Source: an uncultured Bacteroidaceae bacterium (GTDB lineage Bacteria; Bacteroidota; Bacteroidia; Bacteroidales; Bacteroidaceae). Taken from it: 34,015 nucleotides of DNA. The notes beneath the pieces are model-generated. The model did not search any database. It saw only the letters and a list, made by a program, of their open reading frames with translations, and was not told the origin of the DNA. The position numbers and the translations under genes were made by a program. Position 1 is the first letter of the stretch. Each line of letters starts with the position of its first letter. Below, piece after piece: positions 7,532 to 16,494 of the stretch. The stretch covers positions 1 through 34,015 of the forward strand of contig CAKQYA010000027.1 in the NCBI GenBank assembly GCA_934293005.1, given 5' to 3'.

Positions 7532-10039
7532 ATGAAGATTGAATCAATGAGAAACAAAATAATAATGAACAAGGCAGGAAAATATATAACAAAGTGTATA
7601 AAATTGCCTCGCATAAGCAGACTTTCACACGCCTGCACCATAGGGCGGCTATGCAAGTCTTTGATGGCTCAGCAAGTGGCTGTCATCTCATTGCCTATTG
7701 CAATCCTATTATCGTTGTCTGTTTTTGTGTCATGCTCCACTACATCACATCTTCCAGAAAATGAAAAACTATATGTTGGCATTGATGATATAAGCATTGA
7801 GGGCAAAACTGGCACGCAGGCAGAAGAGAATGCTTTGCTCGAATTGGAAGCAGCCTTGGCTTATCAGCCAAACGGTGCTTTGCTTGGGAGTTCTTCTCTG
7901 AAGAATCCTCTTCAGATAGGATTATGGACATACAATGCATTGGTCGATAAAGACCGCAAGGGATTGAGCAAATGGTTCTTCAACACCTTTGCTGCAGATC
8001 CAGTGACAATTTCGCGTGTTGCTCCAGATGTCCGTTCCAAAGTGGCTACAAACCTTTTGCAAAACTATGGATATTTTCGTGGTGATGTGGGCTTTCAACT
8101 CATAGACATGCGTAATCCTAAAAAGCAAAAGATAAGATACAACGTCCGTCTTGGCCAGCCATATCTTTATGACAGCATACGTTATGTGTTTCCATCGTTG
8201 CAAGACAGCATAGTGCAGGCTGAATTGCCTAATGCTTTCATACATCGAGGCAGACAGTTCTCCACTCTCGACCTTACAAGTGAGAAAGAACGTTTGTCGA
8301 GCGCATTCAGAAATAACGGATTCTATTATTACAGGCCTGATTACATCAGTTATTTTGCCGACTCTGTGAATGTGGCTGATAGAGTGAGATTGCTTGTGAT
8401 TCAAGACTTAGAAACGCCCGACCGTGCTAAGAAACAATACTATTTTGGCAAGGTGAGTGCTTATCTCAGGAAGAATCTCATAAACACATATGGCAGAAAA
8501 AACAGCAAAGAGCAGGCTTCTGGCAATAATGACTATGGAGCGCAATACACCGACTCGCTTGTGCTTAATGACTTGAAGATGGTTTATCAAGGTGAACGTA
8601 TACCAATAGCTCCTCGTGTGCTTTTCAAGAACTTTCGCTTTTGGCGCCGCCGCATGTTCAATCAGTCTCGTGTCAGCCAGACAATCACCAACCTTCATGA
8701 CATGAACATATTTTCGCGTGTGGGTTTCACATTCACTCCACGCGACACGATTTTAGACAATGACACGCTCGATGTGCGTCTTGATCTCACCATGGACAAA
8801 CTTATTGATGTGGAGCTCGATTTTAACATCACACAAAAGTCTAATTCCCAAGTTGGACCAAACCTTGGGCTCACTATATCAAAACGCAATGCCTTTCATC
8901 ATGGCGAAACATTCTCAGTGGGGCTGAAGGGAAGTTATGAATGGCAAACACAGAAGCAGTTTGGAGAGAAGAAGCGCATCAACTCTTATGAAGCCGGCAT
9001 GGATGTTTCTCTGTCTTATCCTTGGATAGCATTCCCTTGGCTCAATAAGAAGCTTTACCGCTATCCAACTTCCACACAGTTCAGAGTGAATGTTGACCAG
9101 CTCAACCGAGCCAACTACTACCGTCTTATGTCCTTCATGTCGGAGGCTCGCTATGGTTTCCAAACAAACCAATCGTGGAGTCACGAACTTACGCCGTTTA
9201 CCATATCCTACAACAAGATGCAGCATACTACAGAGCGTTTCGATTCTATCGTGTCCAGCAACTCTGCCCTATATGTGTCGCTGCGTGACCAGTTCATCCC
9301 AGCAATGCAGTATTCGATTATCTATGACAATTCATGGAAAACACGAATTAGCAATTCGATGCGTTTTGAAGCCACTGTGAAAGAATCGGGCAATGTCCTA
9401 AACTTGACGAACATGCTTCTTGGATTTGATTATTTTGAGAAAGATAAAAAGTTGCTCAGCACGCCATATTCACAATTCCTTAAGTTTGTATTCACTTTAA
9501 AGAACACGTTTCGCCTTTCTGAAAAGACAAAACTTGCCACACGGGTGCAGCTGGGTACGATATGGACATATGGCAATTCGAAAGTGGCACCATACAGCGA
9601 ACTTTTCTATGTGGGCGGAGCCAACAGCATCCGTGCCTTTGCTGTGCGTAGCATCGGGCCTGGCAGTTATCGTGACTTGACAGGCAGAAACACTTATCTT
9701 GATCAGTCGGGTGATATAAAGCTCGAGCTCAATGCTGAATGCCGCTTCTCTATTCTTGGAGCTCTGCAAGGCGCTCTCTTCCTTGATGCAGGAAATGTGT
9801 GGCTAATGCACGATGATTCATCGCACCCTGGAGGCAAGCTGCAATTGAAAAATATCATGGATGAACTGGCGCTTGGCACAGGTTTGGGCCTTCGATACAA
9901 CCTCGACTTCCTTGTTCTTCGTCTTGATCTTGGTGTGGGCATTCATGCACCATATGATACAGGAAAGTCTGGGTATTACAACATGCCTAAATTTAGCGAT
10001 AGCCTTGGCCTTCATTTTGCTGTGGGATATCCGTTCTGA
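7532..10039 (+). CDS. tamL: Omp85-family outer membrane protein, TamA/TamL-like lipoprotein
   Basis: About 835 residues with an N-terminal hydrophobic segment ending in a lipoprotein-type cysteine (VFVSCSTTSHLPENEKLYVG), then POTRA-like domains (for example NLLQNYGYFRGDVGFQL and SAFRNNGFYYYRPDYI) and a C-terminal 16-strand barrel. The barrel shows the Omp85 loop-6 style motif GGANSIRAFAVRSIGPGSY and ends in GLHFAVGYPF with a terminal phenylalanine. In Bacteroidota the TamA homologue carries a lipid anchor and has been called TamL; pairing with tamB just upstream fits. The start is uncertain: a GTG at 7508 and ATGs at 7532, 7547, 7565 and 7664 are in frame. The lipoprotein cysteine lies 76 residues from the GTG, and the ATG at 7664 gives a signal peptide without positive charge. 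Symbol assigned by context. Confidence 0.85.
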   Translation: MKIESMRNKIIMNKAGKYITKCIKLPRISRLSHACTIGRLCKSLMAQQVAVISLPIAILLSLSVFVSCSTTSHLPENEKLYVGIDDISIEGKTGTQAEENALLELEAALAYQPNGALLGSSSLKNPLQIGLWTYNALVDKDRKGLSKWFFNTFAADPVTISRVAPDVRSKVATNLLQNYGYFRGDVGFQLIDMRNPKKQKIRYNVRLGQPYLYDSIRYVFPSLQDSIVQAELPNAFIHRGRQFSTLDLTSEKERLSSAFRNNGFYYYRPDYISYFADSVNVADRVRLLVIQDLETPDRAKKQYYFGKVSAYLRKNLINTYGRKNSKEQASGNNDYGAQYTDSLVLNDLKMVYQGERIPIAPRVLFKNFRFWRRRMFNQSRVSQTITNLHDMNIFSRVGFTFTPRDTILDNDTLDVRLDLTMDKLIDVELDFNITQKSNSQVGPNLGLTISKRNAFHHGETFSVGLKGSYEWQTQKQFGEKKRINSYEAGMDVSLSYPWIAFPWLNKKLYRYPTSTQFRVNVDQLNRANYYRLMSFMSEARYGFQTNQSWSHELTPFTISYNKMQHTTERFDSIVSSNSALYVSLRDQFIPAMQYSIIYDNSWKTRISNSMRFEATVKESGNVLNLTNMLLGFDYFEKDKKLLSTPYSQFLKFVFTLKNTFRLSEKTKLATRVQLGTIWTYGNSKVAPYSELFYVGGANSIRAFAVRSIGPGSYRDLTGRNTYLDQSGDIKLELNAECRFSILGALQGALFLDAGNVWLMHDDSSHPGGKLQLKNIMDELALGTGLGLRYNLDFLVLRLDLGVGIHAPYDTGKSGYYNMPKFSDSLGLHFAVGYPF

Positions 10040-10330
10040 TGATTTATGTTTCATCGGCTTAAGTCATTGGTGTAGCTTGCTATGGCTATAACCTTGTCAG
10101 AGAATGGGGGGATACCTTGAAAAGTATCATCGGATGCTTGTCAAAGCAACTTGGCTAACACCGTCAAGTGTCATATGATGCATTTTATGCCAACTTTTTC
10201 AGCATGACTTGACAATGTCAAAACGATATATGATGTCTTTGTATGATGAAAAGATCTTAGCATATTTCAGAATTTGCTATAACTGTAACGCGTGACCTAA
10301 AAACGAGACCTAACAATAAAACAAGAAAAA
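10040..10330. other. Intergenic region upstream of the GH43-like gene
   Basis: No convincing gene is seen in these 291 bp. A weak -7-like element TGTCTTTG is at 10233-10240, and the short inverted repeat TTGACA-A-TGTCAA (10209-10221) lies just in front of it. No clear terminator for the upstream tamL-like gene was found. Confidence 0.4.
10209..10221. promoter_or_regulatory. Possible operator: TTGACA-A-TGTCAA
   Basis: Six-base arms TTGACA and TGTCAA with a single-base centre lie 12 bp upstream of a promoter-like TGTCTTTG and about 110 bp before the GH43-like gene. The size and symmetry suit a repressor or activator site, but a 13-bp match can occur by chance and no adjacent regulator gene is present. 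Confidence 0.25.
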
Positions 10331-11383
10331 ATGAACAGAGATTTTTTTAAGACTTTGGCTTTGGTAAGCATGATGCTTATTCCAGGCTCAACGACTTTGG
10401 CGCAGAATGTGCAAAAGGGTACATACGGTTATCTCTATTGCCATATGAGCGATAGGGGAGAGTATACAGCTTTTGCATTGAGCCGTGATGGACTTAATTA
10501 CCATGACTTGAATGGAGGAAAAGCTGTGATAGACCCAGAAAAGACTTCGTTGATAGAGGGAGGGTCGAGAGATGCTTACATATGCCGCAAGAGTGATGAC
10601 GGAAAAGGCTATCTGATGGTGACAACAGATATGTGCGTGCGCAAGAGCCATGTCTGGTTCAACTATGGCATCAACTTGCTTAAGAGTGACGACCTGATAA
10701 ATTGGACGTCAACCACATTTGATTTTCGACGTGGCAATGACATTTTCTGTGATCCAGAGAGTGAAGATTTTGTTGCCGATTGGAGTAAGATAAACCGTGT
10801 GTGGGCTCCGCAAATCTTTTGGGATCCCGACTATGTGTGGAAAGACGGCAGCAAAGGCGGATATTTCATATATTATTCAATATGGTCTTCCAATGAGGAA
10901 GATAAATATGACCGTATGGTGTATAGCTATGCAGACAGGAGTTTTACAAAGTTGACCAAACCTCAAGTGTTGTTCGACTGGGGATATGCTACCATTGATG
11001 CAGACATAAATAAGCTTGACAGCGATGGAAAGTATCATATGCTGATAAAGAAAGAAGGAGGGCATCCAGGCATTTTCCACACTAAAGCAGATAAATTGAC
11101 CGGTCCTTGGCCTGAGCCAGATGAGAAGGATTTTGTGAATTTTGAAGGAAAAAAGAAATGTGAGGGCAGCAGTGCTTTTCAGATTGTAGGCGAGAATGGA
11201 TGGAGAGTCGCTTACATACAATATAGTGATAATCCGAAGCATTATCGTATATGCAAGGCTGATGAATACTTGTCCAATTTCCATGATCCGCAGGATATAA
11301 AAGGTGTGACAGGTCCTCAGCATGGCAGTTTTATGCGGCTGACGAAGAAAGAATACAAGAGACTTGAGAAACATTGGAAATAA
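10331..11383 (+). CDS. Secreted GH43-like glycoside hydrolase (five-bladed propeller)
   Basis: A 350-residue protein with a signal peptide (MNRDFFKTLALVSMMLIPGS, cleavage after TLAQ). The body resembles glycoside hydrolase family 43 propellers common in Bacteroidota: FALSRDGLNYHDLNGG and GGSRDAYICR in the first blade, YLMVTTDM, INRVWAPQIFWDP, IDADINKLDSDGKYHMLIKKE, and an ECEGSS-type glutamate (CEGSSAFQI) matching the usual general-acid position. Family members remove arabinose or xylose from plant polysaccharides. The RDP motif of many close relatives reads RDA here, so activity or substrate may differ. It stands alone, without SusC/SusD neighbours, between tamL and a convergent recG, and is followed by a palindromic terminator. 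Substrate cannot be read from the sequence. Confidence 0.75.
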   Translation: MNRDFFKTLALVSMMLIPGSTTLAQNVQKGTYGYLYCHMSDRGEYTAFALSRDGLNYHDLNGGKAVIDPEKTSLIEGGSRDAYICRKSDDGKGYLMVTTDMCVRKSHVWFNYGINLLKSDDLINWTSTTFDFRRGNDIFCDPESEDFVADWSKINRVWAPQIFWDPDYVWKDGSKGGYFIYYSIWSSNEEDKYDRMVYSYADRSFTKLTKPQVLFDWGYATIDADINKLDSDGKYHMLIKKEGGHPGIFHTKADKLTGPWPEPDEKDFVNFEGKKKCEGSSAFQIVGENGWRVAYIQYSDNPKHYRICKADEYLSNFHDPQDIKGVTGPQHGSFMRLTKKEYKRLEKHWK

Positions 11384-11435
11384 CCGCTGTTTTGTTCTGG
11401 TTCATGACTTGTCTGGTATTTATGAAATAATGAAA

Positions 11436-11461
11436 GGGGAGCTATCAGCTGATAGCTCCCC
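11436..11461. terminator. Bidirectional terminator-like palindrome between GH43-like gene and recG
   Basis: GGGGAGCTATCAG followed directly by CTGATAGCTCCCC is a perfect 26-bp palindrome, followed on the plus side by AATTTATTT and on the minus side by TTTCATTATTT. It lies 52 bp after the plus-strand gene and contains the recG stop codon, so it could end both convergent transcripts. Confidence 0.7.
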
Positions 11462-13727
11462 AATTTATTTGATTTTTGCGCAGGTAGCGCAATCTGGCCC
11501 AAAGAATGTTGTTCTCTGGACTTTTTTCCTCAGGATCAGAATCAATCACCTGTTTTGCTGTATCGCGTGCAAGTGTCAGTATTATGCCATCTTTGGCAAG
11601 GTTGGCAATTTTGAGATCGAAAGCCATGCCAGATTGCTGTGTGCCTTCAAGGTCGCCTGGACCGCGCAATTTCAAATCTTGTTCAGCTATCTCGAAACCA
11701 TCGGTTGAGTCGACCATTATCTGCACTCGCTTGCGTGTGTTTTCACCGATCTCAAATTTTGTCACGAGTATGCAGAAGCTTTGTTCTGCGCCTCGTCCTA
11801 CTCGTCCTCTCAACTGATGTAATTGGCTAAGTCCGAATCGCTCTGCATTCTCAATAATCATCACAGAAGCATTTGGCACATTCACGCCAACTTCTATTAC
11901 TGTTGTCGATACAAGTATGTTTGTTTCGTGATTTGCAAAACGTTTCATCTCTGCGTCTTTCTCCGATGCTTTCATCTTGCCGTGCACCTTACTGACTTTG
12001 TAGGAAGGAAATGCTTGTGATATCTCTTCAAAACCGGCCTCAAGGTCTTTGATGTCCATCTTTTCCGTTTCCTTGATGAGTGGATATACTATATAAATCT
12101 GTCTGCCCTGCTGCAGTTCGCGATTCATTAGTTGGTATATGCGTTCTCTATGAGCGTCAAACATGTGTATGGTTCGTATAGGCTTGCGTCCAGGAGGCAG
12201 TTGGTCGATGACAGACACGTCGAGGTCTCCATACAGTGTCATGGCCAATGTGCGTGGAATAGGTGTGGCTGTCATAACGAGCACATGAGGCGGTATGGTG
12301 TTTTTCATCCATAATTTGGCGCGTTGTGCCACTCCGAAACGATGCTGTTCATCGATGACGACAAGGCCAAGTCGATGGAAAAGCACATTTTCTTCAATAA
12401 CAGCATGTGTGCCTACAAGTATATGTGTCTCTCCTGTGACAAGACTGCTGAGCACTTCTGTGCGGCGCTTTCCTTTTATGCTGCCTGTGAGAAGGCTTAC
12501 TTTCACGTTCATGTCGCCGAGAAATTCTTTCAGCGTGTTTATATGTTGTTCAGCCAGAATTTCTGTAGGAGCCATGATGCATGTCTGGTAGCCATTGTCT
12601 ATGGCAATTAGTGCCACCATTAGTGCCACCAATGTCTTTCCGCTTCCGACATCGCCCTGCAGCAGACGGTTCATTTGTCTTCCCGATTTCATGTCGGCTC
12701 TTATCTCGCGTATCACGCGTTTCTGTGCGTCTGTGAGTGTGAAGGGTAGATGGTCATAGAAGAACGTGTTGAAGCAGTCTGCCACATGGCTGAACACAAG
12801 GCCTTGGTAGTGGAGCTGGCGGTTCTTTGCGTATCGGAGGATGTTGAGTTGCACGTAGAATAGCTCTTCAAATTTCAGACGGGCTTGTGCAAGACGAAGT
12901 GCTTCAGGAGATGAAGGATAGTGTATGTTGCGCACAGCGGCATCGTATGATATGAGGTGGTAACGTTCTGTGATGTAAGATGGCAATGTTTCAGGAAGAG
13001 GCTGCTGCAGAACTTTAAGCATGTTGGCTGTGAGACGTGCCATGGATGCAGAGTTGACTCCTTGGCGCTTCATCTTTTCCGATGTGTTGTAGCTTGGGCA
13101 TAGTCCCTTGAATACATTCGACTGTGCATCAATGGTGGTTTCAGAAAGGTTTGCATTGACGGCTTTTTCGTGATGTTTATCGGTGTTGCCTAAAGTGTTG
13201 TCAGCCACTTCCGACACATTCTCTTGTTTTGCAGATGAAGTGATGTCATCATCGAATAAGTCTCTTTGGTATTCGTGGATGAATGCAGATGTAGGTGAAG
13301 CTGTCTTTATATTGGATGGGGCAATCTCCACTTCAGGGTGTGCTACCTGTATGCGTCCATTAAACAATGTCGGTTTGCCAAATATAACATATTTTACATT
13401 TGTGTCGCATGTCTTCAAAGCATATTTGATGCCTTGGAACCAAACCAAATCTATGTAACCTGTTCCATCTGTGAAATGAGCTATCAGTCTTTTGGACCGT
13501 CCTTCTCCTTGGCTTTCAAAAGAAAGGATGCGCCCGCACACCTGCACGTAGGGCATGTTGCCGTTGATGTCGGAAATGTTGTAAATTTTGCTGCGGTCCA
13601 CGTATTTATATGGGTAATATGTGAGCAGGTCGCCAAGAGTGTGTATGCCGAGCTCTGTGGCGAGGATTTGGGCGCGCTGAGGACCTACGCCTTGGAGGTA
13701 TTTAATGTCTTGATCTAAGATGTTCAT
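11445..13727 (-). CDS. recG: ATP-dependent DNA helicase RecG
   Basis: This 760-residue superfamily 2 helicase remodels stalled replication forks and Holliday junctions. The N-terminal wedge/OB region (VQVCGRILSFESQ, LVWFQGI) is followed by the helicase core: Walker A GDVGSGKT (residues 356-363), Walker B box DEQH (459-462), motif III TATPIPRTL (about 487-495), and motif VI QLRGRVGRG (638-646), then the RecG tail ELKLRGPGDLEGTQQSG-like segment. Bacterial RecG is usually about 690-700 residues; the extra 60 or so lie at roughly residues 140-230, a polar low-complexity stretch between the wedge and the helicase core. The stop codon sits inside the palindrome shared with the convergent gene. It follows dnaG by 42 bp in the same direction, so the two are probably co-transcribed. 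Confidence 0.96.
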   Translation of the reverse strand: MNILDQDIKYLQGVGPQRAQILATELGIHTLGDLLTYYPYKYVDRSKIYNISDINGNMPYVQVCGRILSFESQGEGRSKRLIAHFTDGTGYIDLVWFQGIKYALKTCDTNVKYVIFGKPTLFNGRIQVAHPEVEIAPSNIKTASPTSAFIHEYQRDLFDDDITSSAKQENVSEVADNTLGNTDKHHEKAVNANLSETTIDAQSNVFKGLCPSYNTSEKMKRQGVNSASMARLTANMLKVLQQPLPETLPSYITERYHLISYDAAVRNIHYPSSPEALRLAQARLKFEELFYVQLNILRYAKNRQLHYQGLVFSHVADCFNTFFYDHLPFTLTDAQKRVIREIRADMKSGRQMNRLLQGDVGSGKTLVALMVALIAIDNGYQTCIMAPTEILAEQHINTLKEFLGDMNVKVSLLTGSIKGKRRTEVLSSLVTGETHILVGTHAVIEENVLFHRLGLVVIDEQHRFGVAQRAKLWMKNTIPPHVLVMTATPIPRTLAMTLYGDLDVSVIDQLPPGRKPIRTIHMFDAHRERIYQLMNRELQQGRQIYIVYPLIKETEKMDIKDLEAGFEEISQAFPSYKVSKVHGKMKASEKDAEMKRFANHETNILVSTTVIEVGVNVPNASVMIIENAERFGLSQLHQLRGRVGRGAEQSFCILVTKFEIGENTRKRVQIMVDSTDGFEIAEQDLKLRGPGDLEGTQQSGMAFDLKIANLAKDGIILTLARDTAKQVIDSDPEEKSPENNILWARLRYLRKNQINWGAIS

Positions 13728-13769
13728 ACTCTCTTTATGGGGATGTTGTCACTCTTGGTTTGATGATTA

Positions 13770-16025
13770 TTATTTGAGGAGCACTCTGTCGCCTAACATT
13801 TTGGCCATCATTCGTTGAATGTCACTGAGGTCTTTTATTTTCCGCAGAAGCTCAAGTGTCTTGTTTATGTTGTTCTTGACTTCTGGACGTGTTAAGGCAG
13901 AGTTGCATTCTCGTATCTGATCATCAATGATGGCATTTTTATAGTCGATGATTATACGTGATGCATAAGTTCCAATCATGTCCTCTTCTGGTTGTGTCAT
14001 TTGGTTGCCCGAACTTAGCTGGTAACGGTCGCTCATCATATTTGCAGCTTCACGGCTTATGCTTTCGTCGGGATTGTTCAAAAGCAGTTTTCCTGCAGAA
14101 AAACCAGAATCAGCATGGTGAGCATATGCTTCATCAAGCATTTTGGAGTAGACTGGATGGCGAAGTCTGATTTCATCGCTGACCAATTCATTATAGATAT
14201 ATTCCACAAGCGTTATTGCGTCAGAAGCGTCATTCTCTTTCTCATCATTGTTAGCGCATTCTATGCGCTGCTCACCGTAACGGGTCACAAGGGTGAGCAG
14301 CATGCGTTCCAAAGCATAGAAACGGTCGTCTTTTCCCTTCCATAGTTCTTGGTTGATATAAGGATAAGACGATGCGTCTGAGTGTGTGTGTGCTGTTTGG
14401 TGCTCATTGGGGTATGGAGCGCCTAATGGCGGAATGTCATCATCGTATATTGGTGGCTGTGGCATGAGCATGCTTGCCTCTCCACCATTTCTGATAATTG
14501 CGGTATCTTCTGGTGCGTAACTTGTGCTGTCATTATTTCCTGCATTTGGTATTCTTGCCTGAGCAGCATTGTCGGTTGCTGGTGCTTCAGCGTTGTCTGT
14601 TGCTGGTGCTTCAGCGTTGTTTGCGGCAATAGAAGCATTTTCTGCTGACACGGAGTTGAGCAAGCGTTCTTGGCGAGCTCGTTCTCTCTCTGCTTCTTTC
14701 TTCATGCTCTCAATGATGGCAAAACGATTTTTGTTTGTTCCTCGCATCAGAATGGCCTCGTCCACACCGAGAATTTCCGCACATTCATGTACATAGGTCG
14801 AGCGTACTATTTCATCTGGAATGACAGCTATGCTTCTTATGATGTTTTCTGTGAGCTGAGCACGCTTGATAGGGTCGCGTTTCGCGTCTTTAAGAAGAAG
14901 ATTCGTTTTGAACAGGATGAAGTCTGTTTGATGCTCTTCAACATATTGCTTAAACTCCTGTACATTATGCTTGCGTGAGAAACTGTCTGGGTCATCCCCG
15001 TCGGGGAGAAGGAGAATGCGCACATTCATTCCTTCTGCCAATAGAATGTCGGTGCTGCGCATGGCTGCATGTATGCCTGCGTCGTCACCATCGTAGATAA
15101 GGGTTATGTTGTTGGTGAAGCGATGCATGAGATGCACCTGGGCTTCATTTAGAGCTGTGCCAGAGTTGGCAACTACGTTTTCTATGCCGCATTGGTGCAT
15201 GGCAAGCACGTCGGTGTAGCCTTCTACCATGTAGACCATGTCCTCTTTGGCTATAGTCTTCTTCGCTTGGTATATTCCGTAGAGCTCTCGTGACTTGTGG
15301 TATATTGCAGAGTCGGGTGAATTGACATACTTTTGGTTCACGCCCTTGGTGCGCGAGTCGAGCACGCGTCCTCCAAAAGCCACAACCTTTCCGTTGACTG
15401 CAATCCATGGGAAAATGGCTCGTCCACGAAAACGATCGTATATTGTGCCGTTCTCGCGCCTTACACATAAGCCAGTGTCTATGAGGTATTTGTCTTTGAA
15501 TCCTTTCGCATGGGCTGCATTCGACATTTCCGTTGGATTGTCAAGGCAGAAGCCCAGACGAAACTTCTGGATGATGTCGTCACGGAATCCGCGGCTGCGG
15601 AAGTATGCAAGACCTATGGCGCGCCCGTCTGTGGTGTCGTTCATTGTTCGTGAGAAGTAGGTGGATGCCCATTCGTTAAGGGCAAACATGCTCTCACGCT
15701 CGTTCATCTGCTGCCTCTGTTCAACAGTGAGCTCGCGTTCTTCAACCTCGATGCCGTATTTCTTTGCAAGGTGCTTCAAAGCTTCCACATAGCTCATCTG
15801 CTCCATCTCCATGATGAAATGCACAGCGTTGCCACCCTTGCCGCAACTGAAGCACTTGCACAGTCCTCTTGCTGGCGACACGGAAAATGATGGAGTCTTG
15901 TCATCGTGGAATGGGCAAAGTCCTTTATAGCTTGCGCCAGCACGGCGCAGGGTCACATAGTCGGACACCACGTCGACAATATTGGCTGCATCAACGATGC
16001 GTTCTATGGTTGCTTGTGGAATCAT
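13770..16025 (-). CDS. dnaG: DNA primase DnaG
   Basis: This 751-residue protein makes RNA primers for replication. The CHC2 zinc-binding domain is at the N-terminus with Cys37, His40, Cys58 and Cys61 (CPFHDDKTPSF and CKCFSCGKGG). The RNA polymerase core with TOPRIM follows: Glu268 in VEGYTD and Asp312/Asp314 in YDGDDAG bind metal. The C-terminal part (about 560-751) is a helical DnaB-interacting region. A poorly conserved Ala/Asn/Pro-rich linker around residues 460-500 contains a tandem repeat of eight residues (NAEAPATD twice, 470-485). The length is above the usual 600-680 residues because of this linker. It starts at the ATG at 16025, after a 469-bp gap holding a 22-bp repeat array, and recG follows 42 bp downstream. 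Confidence 0.96.
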   Translation of the reverse strand: MIPQATIERIVDAANIVDVVSDYVTLRRAGASYKGLCPFHDDKTPSFSVSPARGLCKCFSCGKGGNAVHFIMEMEQMSYVEALKHLAKKYGIEVEERELTVEQRQQMNERESMFALNEWASTYFSRTMNDTTDGRAIGLAYFRSRGFRDDIIQKFRLGFCLDNPTEMSNAAHAKGFKDKYLIDTGLCVRRENGTIYDRFRGRAIFPWIAVNGKVVAFGGRVLDSRTKGVNQKYVNSPDSAIYHKSRELYGIYQAKKTIAKEDMVYMVEGYTDVLAMHQCGIENVVANSGTALNEAQVHLMHRFTNNITLIYDGDDAGIHAAMRSTDILLAEGMNVRILLLPDGDDPDSFSRKHNVQEFKQYVEEHQTDFILFKTNLLLKDAKRDPIKRAQLTENIIRSIAVIPDEIVRSTYVHECAEILGVDEAILMRGTNKNRFAIIESMKKEAERERARQERLLNSVSAENASIAANNAEAPATDNAEAPATDNAAQARIPNAGNNDSTSYAPEDTAIIRNGGEASMLMPQPPIYDDDIPPLGAPYPNEHQTAHTHSDASSYPYINQELWKGKDDRFYALERMLLTLVTRYGEQRIECANNDEKENDASDAITLVEYIYNELVSDEIRLRHPVYSKMLDEAYAHHADSGFSAGKLLLNNPDESISREAANMMSDRYQLSSGNQMTQPEEDMIGTYASRIIIDYKNAIIDDQIRECNSALTRPEVKNNINKTLELLRKIKDLSDIQRMMAKMLGDRVLLK
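14575..14622. repeat. 24-bp tandem repeat in the dnaG linker (two units)
   Basis: Two adjacent 24-bp units (14575-14598 and 14599-14622) differ at one base and encode NAEAPATD twice in the linker before the DnaG C-terminal domain. The near-identity at nucleotide level points to a recent in-frame duplication. Confidence 0.9.
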
Positions 16026-16212
16026 TGGTTATTCTTATTATATGACATGCGGACATTTTGACCCGTCAGGTCTTTTGTGGATATGCGTGTGTGGGCTTTG
16101 TTATGGCTCATCCTGCAAAAGAGTGGTTTTATTGACCATTTCTCGATTATATTCTCTGATGTGGATATTAGAAATATTTATTCTGGTGTTATGGAATCTC
16201 TAACTCTCAGTA

Positions 16213-16310
16213 CCGCTTCCAGTACCACTTAACTGGTACTGCAGTGTCACTTAGCTGGTACTGCAGTATCACTTAGCTGGTACAGCAGTAACACCTGTAT
16301 GGTACGGAGC
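16213..16310. repeat. 22-bp tandem repeat array, about four and a half units
   Basis: Units start at 16213 (degenerate), 16235, 16257, 16279 and 16301 (partial). The unit starts GGTACTGCAGT and ends CACTTAGCT; the second and third units differ at one base, and the outer ones are more diverged. The length is not a multiple of three, so the array is not coding. CAGTACCA (16219-16226) pairs with TGGTACTG (16233-16240... overlapping the next unit) as an inverted repeat around a 6-base loop. There are no unique spacers, so it is not a CRISPR array. Confidence 0.85.
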
Positions 16311-16351
16311 AGGCACTCTGATTGTTGCGTTCCTCGTATTTATCGGAATCC

Positions 16352-16483
16352 ATGGGGAAGTTCTGCCACTACCTTTTCGAACATTATTATTATCACTTCT
16401 TGCAGCTCAGAAGGAATTTGGATGGCGCCACGCCTGTGCATTTTTCTGATAAACCTTTGTTGTTGCCGGCCTTTGATGAATGA
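16352..16483 (+). CDS. Possible small protein of 43 residues, unknown
   Basis: An ATG frame on the plus strand reads MGKFCHYLFEHYYYHFLQLR and continues to LLLPAFDE before a TGA, with a mixed polar/aromatic composition. I do not recognise it. It lies between the repeat array and the end of folE, transcribed opposite to both neighbours, with no clear promoter. A frame of this size is expected by chance, so this is a candidate only. Confidence 0.15.
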   Translation: MGKFCHYLFEHYYYHFLQLRRNLDGATPVHFSDKPLLLPAFDE

Positions 16484-16494
16484 TGATGTACGTG

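Larger units (their letters stand above)
16026..16494. other. 469-bp gap between folE and dnaG
   Basis: No standard gene is visible. The region holds a 22-bp tandem repeat (16213-16310), an 8-bp-arm inverted repeat overlapping its first unit, and one short plus-strand frame of 43 codons. No TAnnTTTG promoter element with a good partner was found for dnaG. Confidence 0.6.

Noticed and set aside
16213..16310. CRISPR array
   Set aside because: The units follow each other without unique spacers, the period is only 22 bp, and there are no cas genes.
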